DNA of 62,720 nt, from positions 4,252-66,971 of the forward strand of contig CAKKTI010000078.1 of NCBI GenBank assembly GCA_920105805.1. Reading direction: 5' to 3'. A program made the position numbers and the translations under genes. How positions within the stretch are numbered: position 1 is the first letter of the stretch; each line of letters opens with the position of its first letter. Source of the stretch: Condylostoma magnum (lineage: Eukaryota; Ciliophora; Heterotrichea; Heterotrichida; Condylostomatidae). The notes under the pieces are model-generated. The model did no database searches. It worked only from the letters and a program-made list of their open reading frames with translations, and was not told the origin of the DNA. This document shows, piece by piece, positions 59,834 to 62,720 of the stretch.

Positions 59834-61054
59834 ATGTCAAGGTATATTGAGAATGAGTTTGAAGATTATGAAAACTAAAATATAGAGGAATACCTGCCTT
59901 AAGTGTAAGAAGTGTTTAATCTCGTATGAGAAATGTAATAATTGAACTACCCACCGAATTCTAATAAGGGAGTTAAGTCTACAGGAGAAGTAAATAATGA
60001 TTATTCTATTTATATTGGAGTCGGAGGAAATCTATTTTTGTATTATAAGCTGAATTAATTGTTTCCAGGGCAATATTAACAGCAATTGGAGTAATGCAGA
60101 AGATAAATATAATAAATTGTCAATACACCTTAAACCCCTGACCCTCCTGCGTTCTTTATAGGAAGATATGGACTAAAAACATTACTTACTGTTATGGATA
60201 AACAAGAGACTTAAATAACTGAGATTATTGAATATAAGCAAATAGTTGAAAGTCACCAATCGTAAAATGAGTTGTTATATGGAACAGCCGGCTCAATCTA
60301 CTCTATTTTATTAATTCTACAGCAAATCTAAGAAACTGAACATCACGATGATCTAATCCAATCTCTAAGAGACTATTTAAGCATATTAGTCAAAAGATCA
60401 CATAATGAATCTATCCTAATCCACTCTTTTCCCCAAGGACAGCATATTTTTCTAGGAGCAGCTCATGGTATAGTAGGAATAGTTATGATGTTTTTATACT
60501 GCAGATACTTTTAAATAACTGATTATGATTAGATGATAAAAGATTCTATTTAGTATGTATTAGACAAACTAATCAATAGCAATTTACCTACCTTAGATAA
60601 TGACTCTGAATCTGATCTAATATACTGGTGCCATGGGGCACCAGGTTTAGCAATGATGCTATGCGAGGCCCACAAGCACTTCCAGGACTAAAGTTACTTA
60701 GAAACTGCTGAAAACCTAGGGGATTATATATGGGAAAAAGGGTTACTAAGGAAAGGATTCGGTTTGTGCCACGGCATATAAGGCAATGGCTACGCATTCC
60801 TAAGCTTATACAAAGTAACACACAACCCTAAATGGCACTATCGGGCTATCATATTTGGACTCACTATGAATAACAAATACATAAAAAGACAAATAAAGTT
60901 TTATGAAGACCCATTTAGACTAGTTAACAACACCCCAGACTATCCCTACAGTCTAATGGAAGGCCATGCTGGGAATCTGTGCTTTTTAGCAGATCTACAG
61001 TTCCCATAACACTCAGAGTTCCCAGGATTTGAGCTTAATTTTAGTAAAAATTAA
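59834..61054 (+). CDS. LanC-like protein (LANCL family)
   Basis: ATG 59834 to TAA 61052-61054 encodes 406 residues, a normal LANCL length. Glycine-rich helical-barrel repeats are seen (IGVGGNLFLYYKL, LLYGTAGSIYSIL, LGAAHGIVGI). The zinc site is intact: YWCHGAPGLAMML supplies the first Cys, and GLCHGIQGNGYAFL supplies the Cys-His pair. MEGHAGNLCFLADL follows, and the C-terminus FPGFEL matches the conserved FPAFEL end of animal LANCL proteins. That fixes the stop within a few residues. Animal LANCLs add glutathione to dehydrated amino acids in damaged phosphoproteins. Bacterial relatives make lanthionine rings. No precursor peptide gene is visible nearby, so the eukaryotic role is more likely. 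Confidence 0.92.
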
Positions 61055-61055
61055 A

Positions 61056-61850
61056 ATGATAGAAGAGTGGAGTGGTTAATAATCAAGAAACGTAGTAGGC
61101 GGTATAAAAATAGTAGAAAAACCTATAAAACCAGAAGCAGACGTGGCTGCTTTACTAGGTGAAACAAGTCTTGGATTAGAAAGAGTAAAAGGAAAAAAAC
61201 ATTATTAGTAAAAGGAATCAGATGTGGCAAGAGGCTGGAGACCATGCATGAAAGTAATCCCAGATCCAGTAACACACAAAAACAATTAAACAGGGCTCAA
61301 AAAAATTAATTTTAAACCAAATGGGGTAAAACCCCGGCCAGAGGCCAAACATATTCAATTCCCTTTATCAAAAACAGGTGAAGACTACCACGTTTAGTCT
61401 TAAATGGTACGAGCCGAGAACGGTATAAGATACTAAGACCTTCCATCATCCGAGTACGACGATCACAGTAAGTTTATAGGAAGAAAGATTCCAGTAACTA
61501 CCTTATAAGACAAGCGTAATGGGCTGGAATGAAGAGCACTGGGGGATAAATCGTATAAGAGGGTGGAGAACTCTAGTGATTTTTACCAGGATGGAGGACT
61601 TGTGCCTGGGAGCTCTGTTTAAGCTAGGTTTAGGCACTAGTCTAGAAATGCTACAAGTAGTGATTTTGCAACTGTTTTGTCATATGATGCGTTAAACCCT
61701 CCCAGGAAAAAATGGAGTGAAAGGATAAAGGAAGAAAGGTTGAAGTAAGAGTAGGATGATGTTGATGAGCTTATTGGGTGGGAGAAGACTACTTTGAAGG
61801 AAATTAAGCCTGATTATGTCGATCCGGATGAGACAGATGAGGAGGATTAA
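61056..61850 (+). CDS. conserved-looking hypothetical protein, possible ciliary protein
   Basis: ATG 61056 lies 1 bp after the LanC TAA. The frame of 264 residues ends at a triple TAA TAA TAG (61848-61856). The protein is basic and Pro/Gly-rich with little hydrophobic core. A C-terminal helix (KKWSERIKEERLKQEQDDVD, about 213-232) precedes an acidic end. The low-complexity, extended character with a terminal amphipathic helix recalls small microtubule-lumen proteins of cilia, but no family can be named. Internal Mets exist near residue 75, but the upstream residues have normal coding composition. Confidence 0.65.
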
Positions 61851-61910
61851 TAATAGATTGTTTTTATTGAAGTTGTTTATCAATAAACTCTTGATTTTCA
61901 TAAAAACTTA

Positions 61911-62720
61911 CTAAAGTTCTAATAAATCGATTTCCTTGCTTTTAGTTTCTGCATTCATTTGAACTTCTTCCATTTTTTGCACAACGATGTCCTTTTGCTT
62001 TAGACCTTGACTATACCCAGGCATGCTATCAATAACATTTCTCATAAACTCCAAATGCTCTTATCTGCACAACAACGCGTATTCATAGGCTCTTTGCTGG
62101 ATATCAGGGTCAATATGATACTACAAGGATTCAAATAAAGGTTGAATAGTGTCTATTAATCCAGGGAATTGTTTTACTAGTTTTATGTATCCATTTAAGG
62201 CCATAGACTAAGTTTCGTAGTCTATATACTAAAAATGCTTATGTATGACTTGAAATAACATTCTTGGATCATCGCCTTGCAAGAGAGAAGAAAACTCAGC
62301 GAGTAAGAAACTGCACATTTTGAATAGCTTTTAATTTACATGGTTTTAGTCAAGAGCTGTATAGGAAACAGTAGCTGAGTAGCGTTGTAAGACCTGGTCT
62401 TAATTTTCCTCAAATCCAACAACTATTTATACTACTCTTTGTCAGGTCTCATCTGCAACGTAATCACCTGCATATTATAACAGTTTTATTACAACATCTA
62501 TGTAGGATCTAAGCTCATCTGAAAACTTCTCAGCTAAAATGGCTATTTTCTATACCAAATCTTCCTTTATATTAAACTCAGCTTCCATTAAGTACTCAAG
62601 TAACTCGTCTAGAATCGATTAGTAATTATCCGCAGTGCACATATAGAAAAGTACATCTAATGCTCGTTTTCTTATAGACACATCATTATCCTTCAATGAA
62701 TACAGAATAGTTCCCCTATT
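61911..62720 (-). CDS. AP-2 alpha-adaptin trunk, C-terminal end (5' part beyond window)
   Basis: The frame enters from the right edge and ends at TAG 61913-61911 followed by TAA. The 269 visible residues match the second half of the alpha-adaptin solenoid. NDVSIRKRALDVLFYMC, then KIAILAEKFSDELRSYIDVV, LLQYAGDYVADETWQRVVQI, FLLAEFSSLLQGDDPRMLF and DIQQRAYEYALL are all in family order. Alpha-adaptin is the large AP-2 subunit that recruits clathrin and cargo at the plasma membrane. After the trunk only a short helix (KQKDIVVQKMEEVQ) remains before the stop. The hinge and ear domain are absent. A neighbouring gene's stop lies 60 bp on, leaving no room for them. Confidence 0.88.

Noticed and set aside
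59834-61054. LanC gene as part of a lantibiotic biosynthesis cluster
   Set aside because: There is no precursor peptide, LanB/LanM or transporter nearby. Sequence and C-terminus match eukaryotic LANCL proteins.
1-62720. tRNA or rRNA genes, integrated viral or retroelement copies, long terminal repeats
   Set aside because: I looked for tRNA T-loop and A/B-box patterns, reverse transcriptase or capsid motifs and long end repeats and saw none. This was by eye only; a tRNA scan and a repeat search could still find some.

Overview
The window is nuclear DNA from a ciliate that reads all three standard stop codons as sense inside genes: TAA and TAG as Gln, TGA as Trp. All three also still end genes. 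This matches the code known from the heterotrich Condylostoma (translation table 28). Supporting signs are 16-17 bp GT..AG introns, an AT-rich sequence, cilium genes, and protein families typical of ciliates. The clearest code evidence is ribosomal protein eS8 at 52076-52702. It has Gln at TAA codons, has the 208 residues usual for the family, and can only end at TAG.

Layout. 1-8814: an AXDND1/p28-type dynein light-chain-domain protein (cut by the window edge), a small coiled-coil gene, a UBA-bearing pseudokinase, an ankyrin protein, a START lipid-transfer protein and an ankyrin-kinase. 8815-12461: AT-rich and gene-poor, with one small candidate gene. 12462-17060: a WD40-ankyrin-six-TM channel fusion and a broken partial copy. 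17191-25929: a very large TmcB-type membrane protein, a guanylate-binding protein and a TSNAXIP1-like coiled-coil protein. 26318-29194: an otubain-like protein without its catalytic residues and an NBR1-like autophagy receptor. 29652-37126: two tandem WD40 genes and a second channel fusion. 37395-44284: a 1925-residue surface protein (LNR, beta-helix, multi-TM) and a CLK/LAMMER kinase. 44393-54786: PAC3-like, a multi-TM triple-PX protein, a small gene, ARP5, a small TM protein, importin alpha, RCC1, eS8 and CEP104. 55141-56420: a WD40 pseudogene. 56700-62720: a CTD-type phosphatase, a DHHC acyltransferase, TMEM230, a coiled-coil protein, a LanC-like protein, an unknown gene, and alpha-adaptin (cut by the edge, and without its ear).

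Gene spacing is extreme. The LanC stop and the next start are 1 bp apart on the same strand, other tandem pairs lie 2-11 bp apart, divergent starts lie 7, 11 and 20 bp apart, and convergent stops lie 4 and 11 bp apart. In Condylostoma a stop is thought to be recognised by its nearness to the mRNA 3' end, so this packing bears directly on how these genes are transcribed and ended. Themes are cilium biology (AXDND1-like, TSNAXIP1-like, CEP104, channel fusions), membrane traffic (PX, DHHC, TMEM230, AP-2), nuclear functions (ARP5, importin, RCC1, CLK) and autophagy (NBR1-like). Because every codon is sense here, frames were chosen from protein similarity, start codons and amino-acid composition, not from the absence of stops. 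Exact stop positions are therefore often uncertain by a few codons.
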